A stretch of 64,000 bases of DNA from positions 1 through 64,000 of the forward strand of contig CAMLLO010000025.1 of the NCBI GenBank assembly GCA_946480915.1, in the 5' to 3' direction. This document shows positions 1 to 7,148 of this stretch, one piece after another. Source of the DNA: an uncultured Sphingobacteriaceae bacterium (GTDB taxonomy: Bacteria; Bacteroidota; Bacteroidia; Sphingobacteriales; Sphingobacteriaceae). The stretch's first letter is position 1, and each line of letters opens with the position of its first letter. The position numbers and the translations under genes are program-made. The notes under the pieces are model-generated. The model saw only the letters and a program-made list of their open reading frames with translations, did not search any database and was not told the origin of the DNA.

Positions 1-54
1 TAGAGCATTACACTTTTAATGTAGTGGTCCTGGGTTCGAATCCCAGCGGGATCA
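1..54 (+). tRNA. tRNA-Lys (anticodon TTT), 5' end outside the window
   Basis: This is the 3' part of a tRNA. The anticodon stem pairs positions 8-12 with 20-24, and the seven-base loop CTTTTAA carries TTT at 15-17, so the tRNA reads lysine codons. The T arm is CTGGG-TTCGAAT-CCCAG (30-46). The acceptor 3' strand is 47-53, and A54 is the discriminator base. CCA is not encoded. The last 13 bases (43-55) recur at 31,188-31,200, so this 3' end also serves as the left attachment site of an integrated element whose integrase follows. Confidence 0.93.
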
Positions 55-55
55 C
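43..55 (+). repeat. attL: tRNA 3'-end copy of the island's direct repeat
   Basis: The 13 bases CCAGCGGGATCAC at the tRNA-Lys 3' end are repeated exactly at 31,188-31,200. A tyrosine recombinase gene starts 240 bp inside. This is the usual arrangement for elements that integrate into tRNA 3' ends and rebuild the tRNA on one side. The assignment of attL is inference from the repeat, the tRNA and the integrase together. Confidence 0.8.
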
Positions 56-78
56 GATTAAGTCCTTCAAAACTTGCA

Positions 79-116
79 AAACCCCTCAAATGACATCATC
101 TGAGGGGTTTTTTGTT
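79..116 (+). terminator. Rho-independent terminator after tRNA-Lys
   Basis: A perfect 10-bp stem pairs 79-88 with 101-110 (AAACCCCTCA / TGAGGGGTTT), with a 12-nt loop and a T-rich tail. It lies just inside the attL repeat, so after integration it probably ends tRNA transcription in place of the original terminator, which would now lie beyond attR at 31,243-31,272. Confidence 0.8.
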
Positions 117-293
117 TTTAGCCATATCCATTTTATACATCTAAAATCAAAACTCTGGTGTCTAAATCGGGGCGCGAACATCCCAAATTTCACTCCACCT
201 TTTTAGCTCGTAAAAAACTGAATATCAGCTAGTTCAACCATTGAACATCTTGACTTGAGAGCGCATTAAAAGTAATTTTATTTAATCTTTTTA

Positions 294-1547
294 ATGTCTA
301 AAATCATGAGAAACTCATTCAAAGTGCTTTTTTTTATCAGAAGCTACAAAACCCACACGAATGGCGAAGCTGCTATTTCCATCCGAGTGACTGTAAACAA
401 CCAGAGGGCTGAGTGGTCTACACAAAGAGAATGCGATGCGGCTTCCTGGAATGCGAAAGCCTGTCGTGTGAAAGGAAACACCAAAGAGGTTAAATCCATT
501 AATGCCTGGCTCGAACAATTAAATGCAAGGGTTTATGAGGCGCAGAGAGAACTTTTTGCTGCAGGCAAAGAAATTACAGCCATAGCCATCAGAAATTTGG
601 TGAAGGGTATTGTTGAAGAAGAAAAAGTTCATACGCTGGTAGAAGTATTCGAATACCATAATGATCAGTTCAAAAGTCTGGTTGGGCAAGAGTATTCCTA
701 TGGAACCTATAAAAGATTCAAGTCTGTGCTCAACTCATTGAAAAGTTTCATTAAATGGAAATACAAGGTTGATGATGTGCCGATAGCTGATATCAATCAT
801 CAGTTTATCACAGAGTATGAATTTTATCTAAAAACTGTTCAGGCAGTCCAACACAACACTGCCATGGCGAACATTAAAAAACTAAAAAAAATTGCACGGC
901 TTTGTGTTGCCAACGACTGGCTTGTGAAAGATCCCTTTCGGTCTTTCAAGATAACGACCCGTGAAACACACCGGGCCTACTTGTCAGAACATGAACTCGA
1001 ACAACTCATCTCGAAACATTTTTCAGTAGAGCGGCTCGATCTGGTAAAGGATATGTTCCTTTTTAGTTGCTTTACAGGTCTGGCCTATTCGGATCTTGTA
1101 AAATTAACCCGGGCAGATCTTGCGATCGGAATCGACAGAGAAGTATGGATTCAAACTACCCGAACGAAGACTGATACATCGTCCCGCATTCCTTTACTTC
1201 CTAACGCTCTTCAGATTTTAGAAAAATACGAAGACCATCCCAAAGCTGTTTCGGAGGGAAAGCTTTTTCCTTCTATCACTAACCAACGTATGAATTCGTA
1301 TTTGAAAGAAATAGCCGACTGCCTGGGCATCCACAAAGAATTGACCTTTCATTGCGCCCGCCATACTTTTGCTACCACTGTTACGCTTACCAATGGTGTT
1401 CCCATTGAAACCGTCAGCAAAATGCTCGGACACCGTAGTTTAAGGACAACTCAGCAATATGCAAAAGTCTTGGATAACAAAGTGAGTAGTGATATGAAAG
1501 TGCTGAAGGATATGTATACTTTGAAGGAGAATAAGAAAGTCTCCTGA
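294..1547 (+). CDS. Tyrosine recombinase / integrase (Bacteroidota type)
   Basis: Site-specific recombinase of 417 aa that would catalyse insertion and excision of the island at tRNA-Lys. The N-terminal part (about 10-100) resembles the arm-DNA-binding domain of Bacteroidota integrases, followed by a SAM-like core-binding domain (about 112-215) and the catalytic domain (about 228-405). Visible catalytic residues are K292, H353 and R356 in HxxR, H380 and the nucleophile Y389 in QQYAKVL. The usual first arginine is replaced by Ala264 in TGLAYSD; IntDOT of CTnDOT also lacks that arginine. The start could be M1 or M5 (position 306). It lies 240 bp from the tRNA and reads away from it. Confidence 0.95.
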   Translation: MSKIMRNSFKVLFFIRSYKTHTNGEAAISIRVTVNNQRAEWSTQRECDAASWNAKACRVKGNTKEVKSINAWLEQLNARVYEAQRELFAAGKEITAIAIRNLVKGIVEEEKVHTLVEVFEYHNDQFKSLVGQEYSYGTYKRFKSVLNSLKSFIKWKYKVDDVPIADINHQFITEYEFYLKTVQAVQHNTAMANIKKLKKIARLCVANDWLVKDPFRSFKITTRETHRAYLSEHELEQLISKHFSVERLDLVKDMFLFSCFTGLAYSDLVKLTRADLAIGIDREVWIQTTRTKTDTSSRIPLLPNALQILEKYEDHPKAVSEGKLFPSITNQRMNSYLKEIADCLGIHKELTFHCARHTFATTVTLTNGVPIETVSKMLGHRSLRTTQQYAKVLDNKVSSDMKVLKDMYTLKENKKVS

Positions 1548-1557
1548 TTAAACTTAG

Positions 1558-1595
1558 AGGATAACCGGGAAAGCTGGTTATCCTTTCTTATTTTA
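1558..1595 (+). terminator. Terminator after the integrase gene
   Basis: A 9-bp perfect stem pairs 1558-1566 with 1576-1584 (AGGATAACC / GGTTATCCT), followed by the T-rich run TTCTTATTTT. It starts 11 bp after the integrase stop codon. The rest of the gap up to 1796 shows no gene or clear signal. Confidence 0.75.
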
Positions 1596-1796
1596 CAGCA
1601 TATGATCTGCTGCAGCAATTTAACCTGCGAAGAGAAAGCAGTAAACCGGCTTTCGGCGGCCTTAAATTCTCCTTCCCTTGTCAGTCCGATTTATTCCACG
1701 ACCAGTTGACAGCTTTATCTTCTTCAGTAAGGGGTGGCTTAACAGTTCATGAGGCTGATGTTTTATCATTCTACAAGCGTTGATGAGGTTTCTTAA

Positions 1797-2156
1797 TCAT
1801 TCTAACAGATAAGGCAAGTAAATAATTACCGCACATACAACGGCAAAAAAGCAAATAATGAGTACTGCTCCAGAGGTCAGGTCTTTCACCTGGCCAATCA
1901 ATGGGTCCTGTTCTTTAGTAACCCGGTCTGCTAATTTCTCAATAGCCGTATTGAAGATCTCTGCCATCCAGGCCAGGCCTATTAACATCAGTGTAATGAG
2001 CCACTCCGTCTGACTTACTTTCAGCACACTGTTTACCATGAACACGGCGATAGCAGCCGCGAGATGCAGGCTCATGTTATGATCATGTTGGAATGCTAAT
2101 GATATTCCACGAATGGAATATCGATAGCTGGATAGATGTTTTCTGATTCTGCTCAT
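1797..2156 (-). CDS. dgkA: DgkA-family lipid kinase (diacylglycerol/undecaprenol kinase)
   Basis: Small integral-membrane kinase of 119 aa, the usual family length. It would phosphorylate a membrane lipid alcohol (diacylglycerol or undecaprenol) with ATP at the inner membrane. The family signature is visible at about 65-93: AEIFNTAIEKLADR with Glu, Asn and the downstream KDLTSGAVL. Three hydrophobic segments lie near 30-45, 52-68 and 94-116. It is the last gene of a minus-strand set with the VanZ-like protein and the methyltransferase. Kinases from Gram-positives and Bacteroidota usually act on undecaprenol, but the lipid-enzyme neighbourhood leaves diacylglycerol possible. Substrate is not determined by sequence. 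Confidence 0.85.
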   Translation of the reverse strand: MSRIRKHLSSYRYSIRGISLAFQHDHNMSLHLAAAIAVFMVNSVLKVSQTEWLITLMLIGLAWMAEIFNTAIEKLADRVTKEQDPLIGQVKDLTSGAVLIICFFAVVCAVIIYLPYLLE

Positions 2157-2182
2157 GCTCTTTTCGTTCTGATAATTCTGTA

Positions 2183-2686
2183 CTATTTTAAGACATGTGA
2201 TAAATATACAATGCTATAAGAGGCCAGGCAGACCATAGTTTTTGAGTTTAATGGCATCAGAATATTCTGCGTTTCAGACTTCTCATTGAAAGCGTAATTT
2301 CCTATCGACCAAAATAAAATGGAAATCCAAATGTCCATGAAGTCAAATCGCCCGTTTGTGAAATGAAGTAGTTGGAAAATTTCAAGGCCAACAGAATATA
2401 TAAGAGGTATAAGAACACATGTGATTCGCCAATTATTCAGCTTAACATAGTACGGTTTAGACGTAAGCGTTATGCAAAATACCCATAAACCTTCAGGCAA
2501 AGAATAAATTAAGATGTCATTTAGCAGTAAGAGCCTGACTACACTTGCCTTTAACAGAGCATAAGTCTCGAATGAAATTACATGGATAACTATCTCATTC
2601 ACAACTGTCCTTTCCGTTCGATAGAACAAGTAAATAAACAAACTGATCAGCAACGATACAATAATATAGGGATACTTCTTTCTCAC
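2183..2686 (-). CDS. VanZ-like membrane protein
   Basis: Membrane protein of 167 aa with about four hydrophobic segments (8-22, 55-75, 85-105, 115-135). The stretch GLEIFQLLHFTNGRFDFMDI, in which E, Q, R and D are spaced as in VanZ-family proteins, supports that family. The molecular role of VanZ-like proteins is poorly known; some affect sensitivity to lipid-II-binding antibiotics. The start codon overlaps the end of the upstream methyltransferase gene by 4 bp, so the two are probably co-translated. The family call is by motif resemblance only. Confidence 0.6.
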   Translation of the reverse strand: MRKKYPYIIVSLLISLFIYLFYRTERTVVNEIVIHVISFETYALLKASVVRLLLLNDILIYSLPEGLWVFCITLTSKPYYVKLNNWRITCVLIPLIYSVGLEIFQLLHFTNGRFDFMDIWISILFWSIGNYAFNEKSETQNILMPLNSKTMVCLASYSIVYLSHVLK

Positions 2687-3273
2687 TTTTTCTGATAGAT
2701 TAAAAGTTTAAAATATGATGCTGCGCCAAAGCGAATCTCTTTTAAAAGGGTAAATTTTTTGATGTTCGATATTTCCTCAATGTAAAAAACCGATTTAAAG
2801 TGGAATGTCTTTGAAATCACTCCAAACGCCCGGTCAATATACCTAAGCCAGTTATCTGGTGTAAAATGGTTGAGAATAAAAACTTGTCCATTGGGTTTTA
2901 ATACTCTAAGCACTTCGTCCAATAGTTGTTCAGGATTGTCAACCACGGCAATAACGTGTGAAAGAGCAACATAATCAAACTGCTCATCATCAAACAATAG
3001 TGCTTTTCCATCCATTTGGAGGATCTCAACATTCCCTGGATTTTGTTTTCGGGCGATTTCTAGCATCGCTTCAGATGTATCTATACCAATTATCTTATGC
3101 TTTTTATAGAGCTGTAAATGAGCGCCATTTCCAACACCTATTTCAAGGAGGTTGCCTTCGGGTAGGTTGTTAATTTCGTTGAACAACACATTCTTTTGAG
3201 ATTTTAGGAATACATCCACTAAGGGATAAAAGAATGAGTATTTGTTATAAAACGATTCGGTATGTTTACTCAT
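2683..3273 (-). CDS. Class I SAM methyltransferase, phospholipid N-methyltransferase-like
   Basis: Methyltransferase of 196 aa with a full Rossmann SAM fold. Motif I is LLEIGVGNGAHLQLY (about 42-56), the acidic ribose-binding residue is in GIDTSEAM, and motif IV/V covers FDYVALSHVIAVVDN and the LKPNGQVFILNHF strand. The NHF segment and following region resemble bacterial phosphatidylethanolamine N-methyltransferases (PmtA), so a lipid headgroup is a reasonable substrate, but this is inference. It leads the minus-strand operon and faces the Lgt-like/radical-SAM operon across a 301-bp gap, consistent with a shared lipid pathway. Confidence 0.75.
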   Translation of the reverse strand: MSKHTESFYNKYSFFYPLVDVFLKSQKNVLFNEINNLPEGNLLEIGVGNGAHLQLYKKHKIIGIDTSEAMLEIARKQNPGNVEILQMDGKALLFDDEQFDYVALSHVIAVVDNPEQLLDEVLRVLKPNGQVFILNHFTPDNWLRYIDRAFGVISKTFHFKSVFYIEEISNIKKFTLLKEIRFGAASYFKLLIYQKK

Positions 3274-3419
3274 ATGAACTATTTCAAACTAGGTTAAGAC
3301 TTTAACATCTAACGAGTCTGCCAGTACCGGCTCGCGGTTCTGATCACAGTATTCTTCTTTTTGAATTACGAGAATAATTACATACATCGTCAAATAGTTG
3401 AGTTACAAAATTATAATTT

Positions 3420-3442
3420 TACTTTGAAACACAAAGTACTTT
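3420..3442. promoter_or_regulatory. Palindromic operator candidate in the divergent lipid promoter region
   Basis: The gap 3274-3574 between two divergent operons contains the perfect inverted repeat TACTTTG-aaaca-CAAAGTA (3420-3426 / 3432-3438), whose right arm runs into a second palindrome AAAGTACTTT (3433-3442). A dimeric regulator acting on both operons would fit. No cognate regulator is visible nearby. Apart from this and the flanking repeat at 3481-3530, the gap shows nothing else recognisable. Confidence 0.35.
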
Positions 3443-3480
3443 TTAATATTTATACATGGATGTCAGCGAGAGATGTTTGA

Positions 3481-3530
3481 TTAAATAATCATATCCATTT
3501 CACTGCCCAGGGACCGAACAGCCATTGCCC
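3481..3530. repeat. Left copy of an imperfect direct repeat flanking the Lgt/radical-SAM operon
   Basis: Positions 3481-3530 align with 6050-6100 at about 40 identical bases out of 50 with one single-base gap, in the same orientation. The best block is TATCCATTTCAC. The two copies bracket the operon 3575-5997 almost exactly. Neither copy lies in a convincing gene. Confidence 0.7.
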
Positions 3531-3574
3531 GTTTCGCGAGTTCAAATAGAGAAATTTATGTTAAACTTGCGTTA

Positions 3575-4345
3575 ATGGACTTTCCCTTGCAACTGAAGTT
3601 GGGCCAGACTTCGATCCAGTTACACATCCTGTTTGAGTCCCTGGCTTTTTTTATTGGCTTCCGATATTTTCTTTATCTCCGGAAACTAAAAGCCGATCCA
3701 ATAAAGGATAATAACAGAATATGGATTATAATCGGTGCAACCTTCGGTGCTTTTTTCTTTTCAAGAGTCCTGGGAGCATTAGAAAACCCTTCGATCTTTT
3801 TCAGCCCTGATACCCCCCTTCTTTATTATTACACAAGTAAAACCATAGTTGGCGGTTTGTTGGGTGGGCTATTATGTGTTGAACTTATTAAACTTGCAAT
3901 AAGAGAGAAAAGTTCCTCCGGTGATCCTTTCGTGTTTCCTTTAATGCTTGCAATGGTTATTGGAAGAATCGGTTGTTTTACCAGCGGGGTATATGAGCCT
4001 ACCTTCGGAATTGAATCATCATTACCCTGGGCAATGAATCTTGGCGATGGAATAATGCGACATCCGGTAGCTTTGTATGAAATTCTATTTCTAATCTTAT
4101 TCTGGGCAGTGCTTATTCAAGCTAGAAGACGAGTAAGCTTAAAGAATGGGATACTTTTCCAATACTTCATGATAGGTTATCTTTTCTTTCGATTTTTAAT
4201 CGATTTTATTAAGCCGGCACATGTTCTGCCGGTTCATCTCAGCAGCATACAACTAGCCTGTTTAGGCGGGCTGATTTATTATCATAAAACTATTTATCTT
4301 TCCTTTTTCAAACCTGAACACTTAACCGATGAACAACAATCGTAA
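3575..4345 (+). CDS. Lgt-like (prolipoprotein diacylglyceryl transferase family) membrane paralogue
   Basis: Polytopic membrane protein of 256 aa with the Lgt architecture: about seven hydrophobic segments, GGLLGG near 90-95, GRIG near 131-134, HPVALYE matching the Lgt HPTQLYE motif, and FRFLIDF near the C-terminus matching the family's R-E pair with Asp instead of Glu. The catalytic segment differs: where Lgt has GRxGNFxNGE, this protein reads GRIGCFTSGVYE, so the essential Asn and the usual Glu are missing. It is therefore unlikely to be the housekeeping Lgt and may act on another diacylglyceryl acceptor. It overlaps the next gene by 17 bp, implying translational coupling with the radical SAM enzyme. 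Confidence 0.8.
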   Translation: MDFPLQLKLGQTSIQLHILFESLAFFIGFRYFLYLRKLKADPIKDNNRIWIIIGATFGAFFFSRVLGALENPSIFFSPDTPLLYYYTSKTIVGGLLGGLLCVELIKLAIREKSSSGDPFVFPLMLAMVIGRIGCFTSGVYEPTFGIESSLPWAMNLGDGIMRHPVALYEILFLILFWAVLIQARRRVSLKNGILFQYFMIGYLFFRFLIDFIKPAHVLPVHLSSIQLACLGGLIYYHKTIYLSFFKPEHLTDEQQS

Positions 4346-5732
4346 TTACATTTACTATGATCATACAATAAGCCTTTGTAATGAATGCCATAGAAAGATA
4401 GATGCAAAGATAATTTTTGAAGACACAAATGTTTATCTGGTTAAAACCTGCAAAGCACACGGCTTCCAAAAGGTTTTAATCGCCGATGATATTGAATATT
4501 ATAAACAAATCAGAAATTACAATAAAGCTTCAGAGTACCCGATAAAACCACATACTGAAACTCATTTCGGCTGTCCTTATGATTGTGGCATTTGTCCGGA
4601 CCACGAGCAGCACTCGTGTTTAACTCTTATAGAAGTAACTGATCGCTGTAATTTAACCTGCCCTACCTGTTACGCAAATTCTTCACCGACATATGGCAGG
4701 CATAGATCGCTTGCTGAAATTGAAATGATGATGGATGCAGTTGTTTTAAGCGAAGGAGAACCTGATGTGGTTCAAATAAGCGGAGGCGAACCCACCATCC
4801 ATCCAGACTTCTTTGCTATTTTGGATCTGGCCAAAAGCAAGCCTATCAAACATCTAATGGTTAACACCAACGGGATTCGTATCGCCAACGATGTCGAATT
4901 CACAAAGAAGCTTGCGACATACATGCCCAACTTTGAAATTTATTTACAATTCGATTCTTTTGAGCCCGAAGCTCTAATAAAACTAAGAGGAAAAGATCTT
5001 ACCAATGTTCGCGCAAGAGCAATAGAAAACCTTAATAAATTTAACCTCTCTACTACGCTTGTTGTCACCCTACAAAAAGGATTAAATGATCATGAAATCG
5101 GAAAGATTATCGAATATGCTTTACAACAACCTTGTATAAGAGGAGTAACTTTTCAGCCTACTCAGGTAAGCGGACGTTTGGAGAACTTCGATCCTGCCAA
5201 AGACAGGCTAACTAATACCGAAGTACGCCGGAAAATAATGGAGCAGTGTGATATATTTAAGCCGAATGACCTTATTCCTGTGCCGTGCAACCCGGATGCA
5301 CTTATAATGGCTTACGCATTGAAAGTAAATAATACTGTATTTCCTCTTACGAGTTTGATAGATCCTGAGATTCTTTTGAATAATTCGAAGAATACAATAG
5401 TTTATGAGCAGGACGAAACTTTGCGTAATTATATGCTGAAGATCTTTAGTACGGGTAACTCAGTTGAGGAGCTTAATGAAGAATTTAAACATCTTCTCTG
5501 TTGTCTTCCTGATATCGTAGCACCGGGTCTTTCGTACAATAATCTATTTCGGATAATTATTATGAACTTTATGGATGCCTACGATTTTGATATCAGAGCA
5601 ATTAAAAAGTCTTGTGTTCATATAGTAGATACCAATGGAAAGATAATTCCATTCGAAACCATGAACTTGTTTTACCGCAATGAATTAAAGGAAAAACTGG
5701 AAATAATAAGAAAGGAACTGAGCCATGTCTAA
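4329..5732 (+). CDS. Radical SAM protein resembling archaeal tetraether lipid synthase (Tes/MJ0619 type)
   Basis: Radical SAM enzyme of 467 aa. The SAM-cluster motif is CNLTCPTC (C107, C111, C114), followed by SGGEP at 151-155. Before it come two further cysteine sets: CNEC with CKAHG (C17, C20, C41, H44), a likely zinc or rubredoxin-type site, and CPYDCGICPDHEQHSC (C82, C86, C89, C97), a likely auxiliary iron-sulfur site. The C-terminus has KKSCVHIVDTNGKIIPF. This layout matches the MJ0619/Tes family, which joins lipid acyl or isoprenoid chains by C-C bonds. The substrate here is inferred only from the family and the Lgt-like partner. It overlaps both neighbouring genes. Confidence 0.75.
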   Translation: MNNNRNYIYYDHTISLCNECHRKIDAKIIFEDTNVYLVKTCKAHGFQKVLIADDIEYYKQIRNYNKASEYPIKPHTETHFGCPYDCGICPDHEQHSCLTLIEVTDRCNLTCPTCYANSSPTYGRHRSLAEIEMMMDAVVLSEGEPDVVQISGGEPTIHPDFFAILDLAKSKPIKHLMVNTNGIRIANDVEFTKKLATYMPNFEIYLQFDSFEPEALIKLRGKDLTNVRARAIENLNKFNLSTTLVVTLQKGLNDHEIGKIIEYALQQPCIRGVTFQPTQVSGRLENFDPAKDRLTNTEVRRKIMEQCDIFKPNDLIPVPCNPDALIMAYALKVNNTVFPLTSLIDPEILLNNSKNTIVYEQDETLRNYMLKIFSTGNSVEELNEEFKHLLCCLPDIVAPGLSYNNLFRIIIMNFMDAYDFDIRAIKKSCVHIVDTNGKIIPFETMNLFYRNELKEKLEIIRKELSHV

Positions 5733-5997
5733 TTTAAAGCTTATACCAGGAATTAATCTTCTTGTATTGCTTCTTTATACTGTCTTCATTAACATTACAT
5801 CCACGGGCAGCGAGAGAAGCCTCGGGGTAGCTGTTAGTATGGCATTTTGTATAACTGCACAAGTGGCAATTAATTTAATGGCATCTCTTATTAAGTTTTC
5901 AACACACGAACCCGCACTAGGCAGGTCGTATCTCTTGAGTGCAGGCATTGTATTGTTGATAGGATTTTCAGCATGCTTTGGAACAGCTGGTTTGTAA
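5725..5997 (+). CDS. Small membrane protein in the Lgt/radical-SAM operon
   Basis: Unrecognised 90-aa protein with three hydrophobic stretches (about 8-24, 33-55, 66-86) and short polar loops. Its ATG overlaps the last codons of the radical SAM gene by 8 bp, so translation is probably coupled. Position and size suggest an accessory or anchoring subunit for a membrane-lipid enzyme pair, but no motif supports a specific function. Confidence 0.65.
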   Translation: MSNLKLIPGINLLVLLLYTVFINITSTGSERSLGVAVSMAFCITAQVAINLMASLIKFSTHEPALGRSYLLSAGIVLLIGFSACFGTAGL

Positions 5998-6049
5998 CAA
6001 GCGTCGCCTCACAACGAAATTGCAATTGAAGTTAATCACTGCCGACTGG

Positions 6050-6100
6050 TTGAACAATCGTATCCATTTCACCGCGTAGGCACCAAAGAGCGCATAGCCC
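6050..6100. repeat. Right copy of the imperfect direct repeat flanking the Lgt/radical-SAM operon
   Basis: This copy matches 3481-3530 (about 80% identical, one gap) in the same orientation and begins 53 bp after the small membrane protein gene. The reverse strand can be read through part of this region as an open frame, but the left copy has a stop at the matching place, so the similarity looks like DNA-level repetition rather than a shared gene. Confidence 0.7.
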
Positions 6101-6230
6101 GGCATTGTGTCAAGGCCGGGAAAAGCCAAAAAAAACAACAACAATTTCCCGCTTGTATAGCCTTGACGCATTGGCTGGCGTCGGTATCTTTGTCGGGGTG
6201 GTAAAATGGATGCTGCCGATAAACCAACTC

Positions 6231-6884
6231 TTAATTCTGCAATCTCCAATGGTTGTTACTTAGATCATCATATCCTATTAGCCCCTTCTTTGCATCGAAA
6301 TACAGAACATTTACATCTTGTATGTATTTTAAATAGTCAGGTTTTAATGGTGTATTATTGTTGGAATTAATTACAAGCACATCTTCGTAAGTTTTACCGC
6401 TAATTACCATCTGCACTTTATTGGAATTATATTCAAGGATGATAGATGAATAACCCGCCTTTGCGTTCCAAAAGGGAAAACTAACGAATCCAGAAAAAGT
6501 AGACGGAAATTCCTTATATAGGTTTGCTTTCGCAGATTCTTCATCATCCGGCCAGCGTCTAAGCACTATATTCATCGGGTTACTAGAATAGGGATAGGTT
6601 TGAATTTCAATTTCTTTTTGGTCGTAATAATAATAGCTCGCCGCATAAGTCGTAAAAAAACCCATACCGACTGTATGCCATTGTTTAAAATCTGTAGAAA
6701 CCTCAGAAACTATATATTTTTGCTCAACTCCATTCTCATTTTTAAATATCAAAATTTGTCCTTTGGAGTAAGGTGTTAGCTTTTCGTAATCCGCACCACG
6801 GAACTTATAGTAAGCAATCTCATGAGGCTCTTTGCGGCAACCCACTAACAGAGCGAGCGTTAAGAAGGAGAGAAAAAATTTCAT
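6231..6884 (-). CDS. Predicted lipoprotein of unknown function
   Basis: Protein of 217 aa with a lipoprotein signal: MKFFLSFLTLALLVGC, with LVGC as lipobox, so Cys16 would be lipidated and the protein tethered to a membrane. The mature part is rich in Tyr, Phe and Asn, with no recognised domain; it looks like a beta-rich envelope protein. It stands alone on the minus strand between the lipid cassette and a radC fragment. No function is claimed. Confidence 0.7.
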   Translation of the reverse strand: MKFFLSFLTLALLVGCRKEPHEIAYYKFRGADYEKLTPYSKGQILIFKNENGVEQKYIVSEVSTDFKQWHTVGMGFFTTYAASYYYYDQKEIEIQTYPYSSNPMNIVLRRWPDDEESAKANLYKEFPSTFSGFVSFPFWNAKAGYSSIILEYNSNKVQMVISGKTYEDVLVINSNNNTPLKPDYLKYIQDVNVLYFDAKKGLIGYDDLSNNHWRLQN

Positions 6885-6980
6885 AGATAGGATTCATAAT
6901 GTAATAACTTAAAGATAGGCATTTATAGCTTTGTTCAAGCACATGGTTTCAGTAAAGCAAAAACCTGACATTTAGAGGGA

Positions 6981-7148
6981 CTATATAAGCCCCTCATCAG
7001 CAAATGAAAAATACTCTTCGGCGGTAATTATCAAATGATCTAACACTGATATATCTAGTAATTTTCCAGCTTGGGTTAGCTTATTAGTTAATTGCCTATC
7101 TGCTTCAGCAACCTGGAATAGTGCGATTTGATTTGTTAGCTTTTCCAT
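6981..7148 (-). pseudogene. radC / JAB-domain gene fragment
   Basis: An open frame of 55 codons encodes only the C-terminal part of a RadC-type JAB/MPN domain: ADRQLTNKLTQAGKLLDI, then VLDHLIIT and YFSFADEGLI at the end. These match the last third of RadC-like proteins common on Bacteroidota mobile elements. The zinc-binding HxH and NHPSG segment upstream is absent; the reading frame starts abruptly at a short unrelated leader. It is most likely a remnant left by recombination. Confidence 0.75.

Noticed and set aside
24..206. 60-aa open frame overlapping the tRNA end
   Set aside because: It starts inside the tRNA and crosses the terminator hairpin; no domain or ribosome site.
5968..6249. 93-aa minus-strand frame over the right repeat copy
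   Set aside because: It overlaps the end of the small membrane protein and the start of the repeat; the left copy has a stop in the matching frame, so coding is unlikely.
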